This document shows positions 11,036 to 22,019 of a stretch of 64,000 nt of DNA, piece by piece. The notes under the pieces were generated by a model. It was given only the letters and a program-made list of their open reading frames with translations, ran no database searches and was not told the origin of the DNA. Source of the DNA: Chaetoderma sp. LZ-2023a (lineage: Eukaryota > Mollusca > Caudofoveata > Chaetodermatida > Chaetodermatidae); the NCBI GenBank assembly GCA_034401795.1, contig CM067367.1, positions 78,154,079 through 78,218,078 on the forward strand, given 5' to 3'. Each line of letters begins with the position of its first letter. Position 1 is the first letter of the stretch. The translations under genes were made by a program, and so were the position numbers.

Positions 11036-11341
11036 TCCATAAATGTGAATGTGGAACCATAATAAAAATGTATCTCATTAAATTTAATGTGTGATTCCGT
11101 ATGAGCAGGCGCGGAATACCAGGCAGATGCGGAAGCGATTTTCTTGGTCACTACGCGCAGCAATTAAAACCCAAAATACAAGTATGTGTAAATAAATGAA
11201 TACAAATGAAGTCAGGAACGAAATTGTTTGCAAGCGCAACTAGTAGAAAATGCACTATATGAAGATGCACATACCTCAAATAAAATGGCTACCGAGACGC
11301 ACCTGCTTGATGCATCCACGATTATGGAATCCTAGCTTTAA
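11024..11341. repeat. TTAA-flanked inverted-repeat element (GCTAGGATTCCAT ends)
   Basis: Left end TTAAGCTAGCATTCCATAAA; right end, read inwards, TTAAAGCTAGGATTCCATAA. About 318 bp. The interior has clustered GCGGAA/GCGC words (AGGCGCGGAATACC, CAGATGCGGAAGCG). The same right-hand end word (GGAATCCTAGCTTTA) occurs at 36123-36137 next to a cluster of GGATACGGA words. Confidence 0.6.
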
Positions 11342-11376
11342 ATGGTAAATGGAATTTTTATTTTCTTAAACAGTCT

Positions 11377-11616
11377 TTAACCCTTTCACGCTGAAGATGG
11401 CTCACACCAGCCTCTGCAATGATCTTGAGGAATGTCCATTTGCAGGCCAAGAGAAGACTATTTTTGACAATTTACCGCTGGAATGACTGGCTCAATAACC
11501 AAGCCAGCCATTCCAGTGGTAAATTTCCAAAAATAGTCTTCTCTTGGCCTGCAAAGGGACATTCAACAAGGGAATATTCTGATTTTCTTGGTCAAATTTA
11601 GCCATGAAATGGTTAA
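11377..11616. repeat. P1 palindromic element, well preserved
   Basis: TTAACCCTTTCACGCTGAAG on the left, CATGAAATGGTTAA on the right. The central palindrome (about 11425-11575) folds around TCAATAACCAAGCCAG. TTAA at both sides and CCCTTT termini make this a type copy for P1. Confidence 0.8.
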
Positions 11617-11778
11617 CGTTAACTGTTTATATGTCATCGCTATTTGCTGGACAACGCTACCATGACAACCTGACTGTGACAACACATTGAAATAAGTTAA
11701 CTTATGTACAATAATACAAATTTGCGCAGTAATATAAACAAACACAGCTGGCCACATTAGATTCTGAATCTGAATGAC

Positions 11779-12013
11779 TTAACCCTTTAACATTTTTATC
11801 CGCCAAAAACAGCTTTTACAGTGGTCTTGAGAAATGTCAATTTGCAGACCAAGAGATTATTTTTGAAAATTTACCACTGGAATGACTGGCTCTAACCAAG
11901 CCAGTCATTCCAGTACTAAACTTTCAAAAATCGTCTTCTCTTGGTCTGCAAATTGGCATTTTCTTTGAAAATTTTTTTGTTTTCTTGAACAAATTAAAGG
12001 CTTAAATGGTTAA
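11779..12013. repeat. P1 palindromic element, well preserved
   Basis: TTAACCCTTTAACATTT on the left and TTAAATGGTTAA on the right. The central loop has lost the CGATAA trinucleotides (GACTGGCTCTAACCAAGCC). Confidence 0.8.
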
Positions 12014-12249
12014 TAAGCACGGTCCTGAAAAATATACAACACTCAATGGATTTCCAACAGTTTTTATCAATCCATCTAAACAACAGTGGTATAGCGCACC
12101 AAAACCTCATCACAATGGCCAGATTGGATTTCACATTCGGGCGCATTATCAATAAGTATCCTTGAAGTTCACATTCCACACACATTCATTTCCAGTTTTC
12201 AAAGACTCGGACAAAATAGAAGGAACTGACCTCTTACTCAAGGTTCTGA

Positions 12250-13130
12250 TGTCATAATCAAATATGATACTAGTTCGCTGACATCACAATCATAATGACG
12301 TATTATAAGGTCATACGTGAAAATTTAAATTGTATGTCTGATGGATTTGCAATTTAATACAGTTTTTGTTGAATATTTTCAAACTAATCTGATTGGGAGC
12401 TGTTATAGTGCCCAGTAAAAGTAGATTCAAAATATTTAACCGCTTTCCTGTGTAGTTACCTTGAAATTTTGGTTCTGGTAAGTCAGGTGTCAATGTTTTA
12501 AATCGATTGCAACTCAAGTAAAACATAGACAGAGCTAAGATTGAGATGGGTGGGGCATAGCTAGAGATGGGCAGGGCATAACTACAGATGGGTGGGGCAT
12601 AACTAAACATAGATCACTCTGGTACTGAGTTAGTGCACGGATATACGTACCAATTTTCAAGATAGCCAGCGCCCAGCCACAATGAATTTCAGATTCAGAA
12701 CAATTTTGATACTAATCATCTGCTTATCATTCCGTAATGGATTCCAGTTTATCTATCAATCATATGATGTCATACATGTAAGCAACTATGTGACACGTAG
12801 AATGATGTCATAATCCATTACGTCATGAATGGCATAGCTAAGTTCATCACGAATGCTTAATTGATGACGGACTAAGCATTGTTGTACAAATTGTATGTCT
12901 TTACTATTAAATTGTTGAATATTTTGAAACTAATTTGATTAGGCGCTGTGATAGGCAGTAACAGCACCCAGTCAACTTACTTTCAAAATATTCAACAGGT
13001 TACATGTATAGATTTTTGGAAATTGAGATTCGGAGAGCAATGTGATTGATTGATTCCAACACGGGCACGGTGTGAGTGGAGCTTAGCTAGAGATAGGCGG
13101 GCATCTAGCTAAAACTGGATTCCTCCATTA
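12250..13130. repeat. Two P2 composite copies
   Basis: Copy one spans about 12250-12610: GATGTCATAATCAAA, palindrome at 12367-12442, GGTGGGGCATAGCTA. It contains three tandem GATGGG(T/C)(G/A)GGGCATA units near 12545-12600. Copy two spans about 12755-13130: palindrome 12910-13003, GATCCCAACACG-like word, GGAGCTTAGCTAGAGAT, ending CTGGATTCCTCCATTAA. Confidence 0.6.
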
Positions 13131-13473
13131 ATTTCTAACCTTTTGAATCAACTGATCAAAGTAACAAGGTTATTGTCAGGACAGACAGACAGACACAGAC
13201 ATGACTATTACAATAATCTCACTACACTTGATGAAGGAGAAAAACGTCTCTATGAGTACACCGGAACAACCATCCACCAGTGTAGCTGAACATATGTTCA
13301 TCACTCCATATCACCGAAGATCCATTACCACATGTGTCCACTACTCATTGAACATAACTTCCAATAGTGTAGCTGGATGAGTGTCCACTAGTGTACCTGA
13401 CCAGTGTCCATTGAACGGTAATGTCGCTAAGCGTATTGTAAGTCTTATTTGCCACGTGACCCCTTTTCTTCCG

Positions 13474-13567
13474 TTATCTTTTGCTGCTTAAACTCAAGCG
13501 CATGTTCTTCTCCATCTCAAACTGACGTTGATCTGTGCGGCTGAGGAAATCCAATCTCTCGATGTAA
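13474..13567 (-). CDS. CFDP1: CFDP1 last coding exon (BCNT-C domain end)
   Basis: Reading the minus strand, an acceptor TGTGTTTCAG precedes a T that completes a glycine codon split from the upstream exon. The exon then encodes YIERLDFLSRTDQRQFEMEK followed by NMRLSLSSKR and TAA, 30 whole codons. CFDP1/Bucentaur proteins end this way (human: YIERKAFLDRVDHRQFEIER...). The Y-I-E-R and R-Q-F-E residues are the conserved end of the BCNT-C domain. The 3' UTR presumably continues below 13474; I found no convincing AATAAA. This is the end of a chromatin-remodelling subunit homologue related to yeast Swc5. Confidence 0.95.
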
Positions 13568-13599
13568 CTGAAACACATAATATACATATAAATAATGAT

Positions 13600-14089
13600 G
13601 TTAATCAAACACTGTGGATCTACCCCTACAATAGATCTGTCTCAACCGCCGGTTACGTGAGTTCAGTAAATCGCAATTATGCATAACCGGGTATTCACTG
13701 ACTGGCATCAGATGATCAGCTGCATATTTAATAATTAAAAAATGACTAAACTAACTTTTGGTAATTTCAAGAGAAAATAAACAGGTGAAAATTTAAATAT
13801 TTTTATCAGAAATAAAATTGTATTGGTTATATTAATCTGACACTTTAATTGACTACGTAATAGGTTTAGTAACAAAATCATATTATTTTGGAGAACATAC
13901 ATCTAGTGAGAAAATACTTGCCACTTTTGAGAGGGCCATGCGTGATCTAGCAAGTATATACTAAATCTATGACCCCACCCACTCCATTGCCAAAATTTCA
14001 TTCGTGCTTTCTGATGGCCACATTAGGTAATAGATCCATTTGAACCATTTAACACTCAGAAAACAGAAATGACGAATTCCTTTTGATGT
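13600..14089. other. Intron DNA, nothing recognised
   Basis: No repeat ends, frames or RNA genes that I can support. Confidence 0.5.
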
Positions 14090-14200
14090 AAGGAATATTT
14101 TTAAAAGCAGCTTGAAACAAATTTGACTACATGTAGAATAAGGTACTGGGCAAAGTTTCCAGTCAAATTAGTTTCAAAATATTCAACATCTTCCCCTGTA
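14090..14200. repeat. P2 palindrome, worn
   Basis: GCTTGAAACAAATTTGACT and AGTCAAATTAGTTTC enclose a degenerate centre containing ACATGTAG. The flank CCATTTAACACTCAG also occurs before the P2 copy at 22495, so this may be a separate subfamily. Confidence 0.55.
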
Positions 14201-14371
14201 GAGTTGACCGAAAATTGAGATATTGGAAATTTAAGGCTTAATTCTATTTAAGCTTTGCCCACTTTGAACAACCATGCATTTGAATCGAAATGTAAAGAAT
14301 GACATTTGACATTAATAGAACTATCCTGGTACATGTACATAGGATCTTTCAGTAATAAACATGATAAAACA

Positions 14372-14785
14372 GGAATGGACCTTTCCGGTTTTAGCTATGC
14401 CCCGCCCATCTCTAGCTAAGCTCCACCCACACCACGCTCATGTTGGGATCGATCGATCTCTGAACACCCTGACTATCAATTTCCAAAAAACTACACAGGT
14501 AAGCTGTTGAATATTTTGAACCTAATTTGACTGGGTGCTGTTGCTGCCTAAGGCAGCAACAGCACCCCAGCCAAATTAGTTTCAAAATATTCACCCGCAT
14601 GTTTATTAAATAGCAAAGAATTACAGACATACAATTCATACAACATGTCGGAGTATTTGAGATTTGATGACTGTCTATATGGAACCCTTTGCGACGTAAT
14701 GATTGTGACATCATCATACACGCGCTGAGCTGATTATGACGTCGTACGAGGTCAGATGATGGATGGATACTCTGGAAAGGTGAAT
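14372..14785. repeat. P2 composite element, fullest copy
   Basis: Left end AATGGACCTTTCCGG; right end CTCTGGAAAGGTGAATT. In order: TAGCTATGCCCCGCCCATC, AGCTCCACCCACACC, GTTGGGATCGATCGAT, TACACAGGTAAGCTG, the central hairpin at 14504-14597 (arms about 45 bp around GCTGCCTAAGGCAGC), TTTATTAAATAGCAAAG, CATACAATTCATACAAC, then GATTATGACGTCGTACG. This order defines the family. Confidence 0.75.
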
Positions 14786-14827
14786 TGTGTTTTGAATGCT
14801 CGAAATCCTATTTATATCATTAATCCG

Positions 14828-15036
14828 TTAACCCTTATCAATCTGCTGTCAAAATTTTTAATTTTCAAATTAAATTTAAAGATAAACTGGTGTAGATTTT
14901 CCAACAAATTTGGGGAACGATGGTGCTGTCGTAGACAGCAACATCGTACATCAAAATTGTTGAAAACTGTACACCAGTTACTTCACTATTGACACTGTAA
15001 AAGATAGAATATTGACATCAGTGTGGTACGGGTTAA
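14828..15036. repeat. P4 inverted-repeat element
   Basis: TTAACCCTTATCAATCTGC at the left and ACATCAGTGTGGTACGGGTTAA at the right. The interior keeps AACTGGTGTAGATTTTCCAA, a GCTGTCGTAGACAGC hairpin and ACACCAGTT. Confidence 0.8.
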
Positions 15037-15039
15037 TGG

Positions 15040-16290
15040 TCAAGATTTTAAATTTATGTCAAGCCAGTCATTCCAGTGGTAAATTTTTAAAAGATACTCA
15101 TCTCATGACCTGCAAACAGATATTTTTCAGACAACTGTAGAGTAGGTTTGCGCGATTTTTCGATTTAATCGTGAAGTTCGATTTATTTTTCAAATCACGA
15201 TTTTTACGATGTAATTGAGGAAAAATCGGAAAATCGTCAAAAATTTCATGGTTTTTTTAAATCTGAAGTGTCTACTTTTCCGTCGCATTTTATCAGTACA
15301 TGAGTACAATTATAATCGATTCACGCCTGTGTTCATTGTGTTTATATCCCGCCGTGCCGAATAATTACTAATCACAACACAAAGCGCTACAATAAACAAA
15401 CTAACAATAGCAAGGTAACACTTTTGTCATTGAGAAAACCAGCTAGTTACTCCGTCGAATCGCCATATAATTTTCTTTCTTTCGCTGCAGACCCTGAGTC
15501 TGTCGTGATATGCCAAGTATATATTTAGTTGCAGAGTGTTAGGCAATCAGTGAACAGAATTCTTTTTAATTCTAGGGTTAGCCATTTCAGGCGGTGCAAT
15601 AACTTTTCCTTTTTGATTCGGTTGTCATGTCAAATTAAAGAAAATAAAGCAACAGCATTCCAGATTGTTTGATTTTGAACTGTGCGTTCTGTTGATTACT
15701 CTTAAATGTAAATCGTACATTCTGAAAGCAACTATAAACTGCTCTATAGGACAAGTTTACGCCGTTACACTCGTACCTACTCAAAGCTCCCGTCCTATGT
15801 ATGTGGATTGCCCAGTATCTCCCCGGGTACTAATATTAACGTCTTCGCGTTGCTCCGATAATGACCTAAACTCACTCTACAAAGGGAGACTATAAGCGGA
15901 AGATGATACGTCATGTAATTTATATTTTTTTCTCGGCAACATTTTATCTCAAATTTTGATGAAATAAATAATGTTTATTAAACTATACGCAATATTTAGG
16001 CGGTCCCAATTAATAATTTCACTCCCGCGATGATGGATATAAGGTATACATTAAGCATAGACTTAGGATGGTAAGAATTTGGCGCATGAAAATGTGTTCT
16101 AATTTCGTGCTATTTTTGTATCATTTATTTCAACTTTTCTAGAAACAAGTGACGTTATCCCGGTTTATACTTTTGGGAATTTGGACCTACGATTTAATCG
16201 AAAATCGCGATATTTTTTATAAAATTGATCGCGATGTTTCAAAGCAAAAATCGCACAAGCCTACTGTAGAGGCCCTTTGTGGCTAAGCTT
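15040..16290. repeat. P1 right half split by a hAT-type element
   Basis: 15055-15142 reads as the right arm of P1 (AAGCCAGTCATTCCAGTGG ... CCTGCAAACAG...AACTGTAGAG). Its tail continues after 16264 (CTGTAGAGGCCC...GCTTGATTATTA). The insertion is therefore younger than the P1 copy. Confidence 0.65.
15143..16263. mobile_element. Non-autonomous hAT-type element with 8-bp target duplication
   Basis: Ends TAGGTTTGCGCGATTTTT and, from the other side, TAGGCTTGTGCGATTTTT are inverted repeats. The flanks CTGTAGAG (15135-15142) and CTGTAGAG (16264-16271) are identical, the 8-bp duplication typical of hAT transposons. The 1,121-bp body has no transposase frame. A block at 15960-16110 (ATAATTTCACTCCCGCGATG, TTTCGTGCTATTTTT) also occurs inside the element at 50904-51950. 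Confidence 0.85.
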
Positions 16291-16374
16291 GATTATTACA
16301 GAACTAATCGTCTTAATGTATTCTTGCTCTTAGGATAAACAAACAAGTTGATATTGATTCTAAAGAAGGCCAAA

Positions 16375-16465
16375 ATGAGCTGAAAAATAGTCATATGTTG
16401 GCCTGCAAATGGACGTTGGTCAAGACGACTGCAGAGGCTATTTTGACTAGATCATTAAACGATTT
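16375..16465. repeat. P1 right-half fragment
   Basis: Keeps TTGGCCTGCAAATGGACGT, the GACTGCAGAGGC tail and ATTAAACG. The left half is missing. Confidence 0.5.
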
Positions 16466-16888
16466 GACACAAGAATGATTTATAATAACTACATGTAGAA
16501 TGACTCTGTCCTGCGTGTGGAGCCCTTTTTCCTCAAATCTATCGCAAATCATTGGTGACAGTGTCGTTAAATAAGGATTTATATGGTATCGTATGCTATC
16601 AGCCTATCATATAAGTCACGGTATGGCATGGTATCACCTAGGGCAGGGCAGTGCTGAGGAAAATGTAATGCCTCTGCCGTATGGAAGCAATGGACACCAG
16701 GTAAAATCACATAGAATATGCTTGACCACTGGATACAGTCTGATCTTGAAAAGGCAAACTACTTGTCAGAGCAAGATCTCATGTTATTGCCTAAAGAGGA
16801 CACTATAAGGACATAGCCTCAAAACTGACCCATAAAGCCAAACCACTTACTGTATTGGCAGTGTAAGCACTAATCACCTGAGTATGTC

Positions 16889-17077
16889 TTAACCTTTACC
16901 ACTGATGTTACACAATTTTTAATTTTCAAATCCAATTAAAAGATGAACTGGAGTTCATTTTTAAACAAATTTGGTGAAACAACATGGTCCCCCAAAATTG
17001 TTTAAAAATGTACACCAGTTTCTTTGCTATTGAAACAGTAAAAGACAGAATATTGACATCAGAGTTGTAAGAGTTAA
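16889..17077. repeat. P4 inverted-repeat element
   Basis: TTAACCTTTACCACTGATG at the left; ATTGACATCAGAGTTGTAAGA then GTTAA at the right. The central hairpin is shortened to a CATGGTCCCCCAAAATTG stretch. Confidence 0.7.
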
Positions 17078-17204
17078 ACATACAAATGGTCAACATTTAT
17101 ATGTAATTCCATATGTCACTGATTCTAATCATTTTATATCTGACAAAGGATTTTGTTTAATTAACTCTGCTGCCTGTAATGACCCAGCCGCCTGGCTCAC
17201 AGTA

Positions 17205-17480
17205 CAGATCCTAGTTAGCTTTACTTAAACGCATCCTAAAGCTTGTTTAAAATGCGTTTAAATGGTGTAATTTTCTCGTCATTTTCTCGTAGTGATCTAC
17301 TTAGACATAGCGCGTTTGGTAAAATCTCATGATGCATCTTGAATTTTATCTTGACGGGTTTAAATTTTGACACTACGCATTTGACACATTGAAGCCCTAC
17401 GCGTTTGGTAGCGCTTGAAAATTTTCCGATAAATTAAACGCGCCATCAACCGCGGATCTCTGGTTCTTTCGCCGAGTCCT
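17205..17480. repeat. Cluster of TGCGTTT-like words behind a CAGTACAG end
   Basis: It opens CAGTACAGATCCTAGTTAGC. About eight variants of one word follow at 25-40 bp spacing on either strand: AACGCATCC, ATGCGTTTAAATGG, GCGCGTTTGGTAAA, GGGTTTAAATTTTGAC, ACGCATTTGACAC, ACGCGTTTGGTAGCG, TTAAACGCGCC. Similar clusters are at 25180-25480, 27775-28100 and 51960-52200. Iterated words near element ends are often transposase-binding sites; that reading is inference. Confidence 0.5.
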
Positions 17481-18374
17481 ATGTCTAGAAACAAACGGGT
17501 ACTAAGTTCCTAGTCTACGCAGACCCGGTTATCAGTACACTTTTTCTCCGTCCTCCGAGAAAACATCTTGCATGTTTTGCAAACTTTGAGCGATTCGTAC
17601 AGCAGATTTTAACTTATTTACGTCAATTTGTGGCTGGATTTATCAGAAGATGTATTTAATTTAGTATTTCTTTGCGGGAATCGTCTAATTTCTGCGTTTT
17701 TATAGTGAAAATCTCGATATATCTAATGCTGAATGGACAATCATCTTGAACTGGAACGCCATTCCATTCTGATGACGTCATCGCGTATATATTTAACTTC
17801 GTTATCTTTGATTGGCAGAGATATTGTTGGAAAAGCCATCAATGGCAAATCTGATTGGTTGAACTAATGTCATGATGCTTTGACAGTTGTGTACTATTAG
17901 ACGACAGTAAAAAAGCAACATAACCTAAACAAGGATTTCCACTTTGGCTGTGATTTGGACAAAAACCAAGTTGGATCCAGATTGGGTACAAATTTTAATT
18001 TATGGATATATCGGAAACAAACTGGTCAGATTTTGCTCAAATTTTAACAAAGGAGGTTGTGTGATCATACGTTAAGATTTAACAAGCTTGGATGCGATCA
18101 AACGAAAATTTTAGGCAGTGGGTTACAATCTCTGATAACTCGGTAATTTCAAGGGCCTGACGATGGAAAGTAAGTGATAACTAGATTGTTTGGTCGATGA
18201 CGTGTCATAGCAATCGACCACGTTCACTACTTTGACCTCTTTAGCCTACCCTACCCCCAGGGGAGGAGCCAAATGTAATACCAGAAAAGTGGCTGCAATG
18301 CAGCAATAAATCTTGACTTCATGACAGCAATGACCTATGAAGCTGGACTTCAAACATAAAATAAATTTAGAAGC
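17481..18374. other. Intron DNA, nothing recognised
   Basis: CpG-containing but without a frame, hairpin or element end I can name. A palindromic word ATGACGTCATCGCG lies at 17770. Confidence 0.4.
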
Positions 18375-19440
18375 TTATCAACAAGAGGCCCAAGGGCCTG
18401 TAACGCTATCCTGGACGGTGTATGGCAATAAGGGCTGCCAGCGGAGAAGGCCGCTACTATGTCAAAAAAGGCTGCCTATATAATATACTGAGTATGTACA
18501 TACCTATTTATCTATCTATAAAAACAATTTTCAAAATATTCAGCAGGTTGCCTGTATACCCCTATCTAATTTCCACTTCCTATGTTCCTTTTCAGATGAA
18601 GCGGACATAGAGGCGAACTGTCAAAATATCTCATCTGATGACGGTTGTTGCTAAGCACAGAATTATAAATAGGGATAAGTGTTAACAAAAGTAATTTTAT
18701 TCTGTTCAAGTTTCGGTATAAAACCGTTTTAAAACAAACATGAATAAAATAAATTGGTTGAATAATTTCAGTTTATTTTGTCAGTTATTTCTATAGTCAA
18801 CACATACCATAACATGTGAAAAACTACTGAATGTTTGAATCGCATTCCATAAGGATCGAAAAGTGTAGATACAGAAAAAAAGAAATATGAAAATCATTTT
18901 GATCTTCATATTCAATCTTGATTGTTGTTCTTGTTTGATATGTTGAAGCCCACAGCCATATGATCATTCCACCCAAGTTTTGTTCAAATTGGGACACTAA
19001 TTAAGGAGTAGGTTTTTAAATGGTTCTGGAGTTTTCAAAAAATCCAAATGGCCACCAAAAATGGTCACACGAAATTTCGAATAGAAGTTCTAGAGCCAAC
19101 TACTACAGAATCCTTCCAGCCCAATTTGGATATAATCCAACAAGCGGTTATGGAGAATATGCATTTTGGCAATTTATGTCCAGCCAACTAGGGTTGAAAT
19201 CTGCCAAGCGGTTAATGAGGAGTAGCGTTTTGACAATTTTTGCTAAATTTTTCATAAAGTCAAAGATTTTCACACAAAAATTGACCATTCAAAATTCTGT
19301 GCATGTTCGGAAGCTGAAAGCATTAGGGTCCTTCCAGCCAAATTAGCTTGAAATCCACCAAACTATTAATGTGGAATGGCGTTTTTAAACATAAGTTGAT
19401 GGATGGATGGCGGACAGCATATGGTTGCCATGCGTATCAG
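18375..19440. repeat. Dispersed mollusc-type repeat, fragmentary
   Basis: Begins CAACAAGAGGCCCAAGGGCC, matching the start of the long repeat at 48208. At 18960-19430 there are two tandem passages with CATTTTGGCAATTT / GCGTTTTGACAATTT and CCTTCCAGCCCAATTTGG / TTCCAGCCAAATTAGC. A word TTCAAAATATTCAGCAGG at 18530 is a P2 remnant. Confidence 0.5.
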
Positions 19441-19828
19441 TGACTTTAACCTTTTGGCCAGAACATCATTGTGTGATGCCGTATCATTATCCAAACATGA
19501 GATATAAACAGAAAAGTTGAGCTAAACGCAAATTGGATGCCGCCGGGCGACGTGCAGGGTATCACAATGGCTCGTTTTACTTTGTAGTTGAGATAAAAAT
19601 GGCCTCTTGCACTCCATAGTAACCTACAACATTTGTTTGAATTCCATCCACCAGTTTTGGAGGAGTTGCATTACACTGGCGTGGATCGCTGTGAAAAATC
19701 TGGAGTTCATAAGGTGAAATGATCTGTGAGAGTAAGGGTTAAAATTAACATGAGCTCAAGGTTAGCAGAAATTGCCCAGGGCTAGTACAACTTGTAACTG
19801 ACCAACCCAATGGTAACAATTTGACATG

Positions 19829-20000
19829 TCAACCCTTTAATGGTCAAGGTGGTCAAAACATTCCTCTGCTGTGATCTTCAGAAATGTCGATTTGCAGAGC
19901 AAGACAACTATTTTTGGAAATTTACCAGTAGGATGAGTGGCTCAATAATTGAACCAGCCATTCCAGTGGTAAAATAGTCTTCCCTTGGTCTGCAAAGAGA
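19829..20000. repeat. P1 element, worn
   Basis: Begins CAACCCTTTAATGGTCAAGG and keeps GGATGAGTGGCTCAATAATTGAACCAGCC at its centre over both arms. The right end is eroded. Confidence 0.6.
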
Positions 20001-20139
20001 TTTGAAGGGCTATAGTAGAATCTAGTAATCACTAGTCCTTCTATCTAAATGCAGTAGCTCATCTGGCTTAATTTAAAACTATGTATGTTTGATTACTGTA
20101 TTCTGTGGCTACAGTAGTAGAAATATCCAACAGCTGCAA

Positions 20140-21619
20140 TCAGTCCTTCCTCGCCTTCGCCCACTGTGTCTTGTCCTCAGCCAAAATCCTTAGCTTCCTC
20201 AGGTCCATTCTTGACTTGAGTGTACCTAATCCTGCTTTCTTGAGGTCACCTCGTAGCACGCTTAGCAGATTTATGCAATGATGTCCTCTCCTGGCTCTGT
20301 ATTTGCTGGCTCCAAGTAGGGCGAATTCCAAGGCTCTCTGTGCTGGTGTGTCTTCTGGCATCCTTAGCACATGGCCAAACATGGAACATCTTTGCTGGGC
20401 AACTTTTACAGACAGCGGCGACATATTACACATCTTGTATAGTGCATCGTTGGAAATTATGCTCTCTGGCCATCGGTGTCCAGTGATGGTGCGTAGGTGT
20501 TTGCGATGGCAGGCATCGAGTTTGTCTAGAGCTGCCTTTGGAGCTGCCCAGCTGTTAAGGTTATACATCATCAAGGATACGCAGGTTGCATTGTATAAAC
20601 GAAGTCTTTTTACCAAGGGCATCTTTGATCTACGAATCCATAGCTTCCAGAAGGACTGGAAAGCCATGTTCCCCATGATGCAGCATGCATCAATGCCAGC
20701 AGTACTGCAAAGCAGTGAGCCCAGGATTTTACTTTTTCCTCCATGGTTCGCCGCCACGGAATGGATCGTCATTCTCTTTAGTTTCATGCGTTGTAGATAG
20801 GTATATGTGGATGCACTCTGTTATGGATTCATTCATAAAGAGATTCTCAATTTTTTGTTTGCTTGCAGCTATTGGGAGAAGTTCGTCAAGGGGTTTCTTT
20901 TCCTCAACTATAAAGTCCACATCGTCAGCATATTCCATCTCTAGCGGCAGGCCCAGTATTGACACCAGGGGGGGGGGGGGGGTGTTTGGTCTTGTCGAGT
21001 TCTCACGCACGGATTTCAATGCAGCAGCCAGGTAACAGGTGAAGATTACAGGGGATAGACCATCTCCCTGTGTGGAGCCGATTGATGTCTCAAACTCTAC
21101 AGACTTCACTAACTTGACTCATACTCTCAGCTTGGTGTCTGCAAGCAGTAGTCTCACTAGTCATAGCTCATCTTCATTGCATTTAATTGTGTCGAAGGCT
21201 CGTGACATGTCAATGCCCATTTTGTGGAAATCCCAGTGTTTGGACATGACTACCGACACAAGCATGCGTTGAGCCAATACAATGTCTGCGCAGCTGCGTC
21301 CACGTTTGAAGCCACCTTGACATGATCCGGTGACGTCGTCGATCTTGTCTCGGATGCGGCATAGAGTAACATTGGATAGGATTTTCTGTATGCTGTTAAG
21401 GAGCACAATGGGCCGCAGATTGGCTGGGGGGGGGGGGGGGGCAGGTGGCTTCTTGGGCTTGGGTAGCTGGATAAGGATGCCTGGGCCTACAGCGTCGAAG
21501 GGAAGGTGGTGCATAAAAGCTGAATTGGTTATGTACGTGATCGGTTTTGAGATAATGTCACTTGCATATTTGAATAGTTCATTGATCATGCCATCATTTG
21601 AAACTATAGAGGGGTTCAA
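20140..21619 (-). pseudogene. Broken LINE (non-LTR) reverse transcriptase
   Basis: Three frame segments on the minus strand keep reverse-transcriptase order. At 21619-21161: LPKPKK and NLRPIVLLNSIQKIL, then GGFKRGRSCADIVLAQ and the palm A box IDMSRAFDTI. At 21109-20729: the GSTQGDGLSPVIF box and the YADDVDF active site. At 20787-20140: a C-terminal region with MMYNLNSW, MFGHVLRMPED and RILAEDKTQWAKA. The first two segments are in the same frame, separated by one TGA at 21161-21163. The second and third differ by one base at an A run near 20732. No endonuclease domain is seen upstream, so the 5' part is missing. The clade is not resolved; an RTE/CR1-like group is possible. No poly-A tail or target duplication was found. 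Confidence 0.85.
20968..20983 (+). repeat. G homopolymer within the LINE
   Basis: Gives a proline run between the GDGLSP and YADD boxes on the coding strand, an atypical position for prolines in a polymerase palm. It is likely slippage or sequencing expansion. A second run is at 21427-21440. Confidence 0.6.
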
Positions 21620-21659
21620 ATGATGTGCGAGAGTGTGGGCAGAACTATGGGAAATCTAG

Positions 21660-21890
21660 ATAAATCCGGAAGATCCCAATCTCTGATTACATAAAATAAA
21701 TGTTGTCAGCCAATCCGCAATCTTATGGATAGCCCACATACCAAATTTGATTGAATTCCACCCAACTGTTTGGGAGGAGATAGCATGATGGATGGATGGA
21801 GACAAATGTATCCTAATTTTTTCAAAACATGGAGATGAAGAAAGGACTCGAGACTTTAAAGGTAGGTAGGTAATTAATTCAGTCATACTA
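21660..21890. repeat. Fragment of a dispersed tandem-unit repeat
   Basis: Words CCACATACCAAATTTGATTG and GAATTCCACCCA with GATGGATGGATGGA at the end resemble the style of 18960-19430. Too short to classify. Confidence 0.4.
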
Positions 21891-22019
21891 AAATGTCAAT
21901 TTCATTGGATTGAAAAATTAGGCTACCAGAATTATTTGCCATGCCACATTGTTTTCAGTGAAAGGGATAAACATAGCAAAAACTGGAATTGGCAAGAGGA
22001 TAAAGCAGAAGTTTTCTAA

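Noticed and set aside
20303-21623. Plus-strand frames of up to 165 codons over the LINE
   Set aside because: Antisense to the reverse transcriptase, with no motif of their own.
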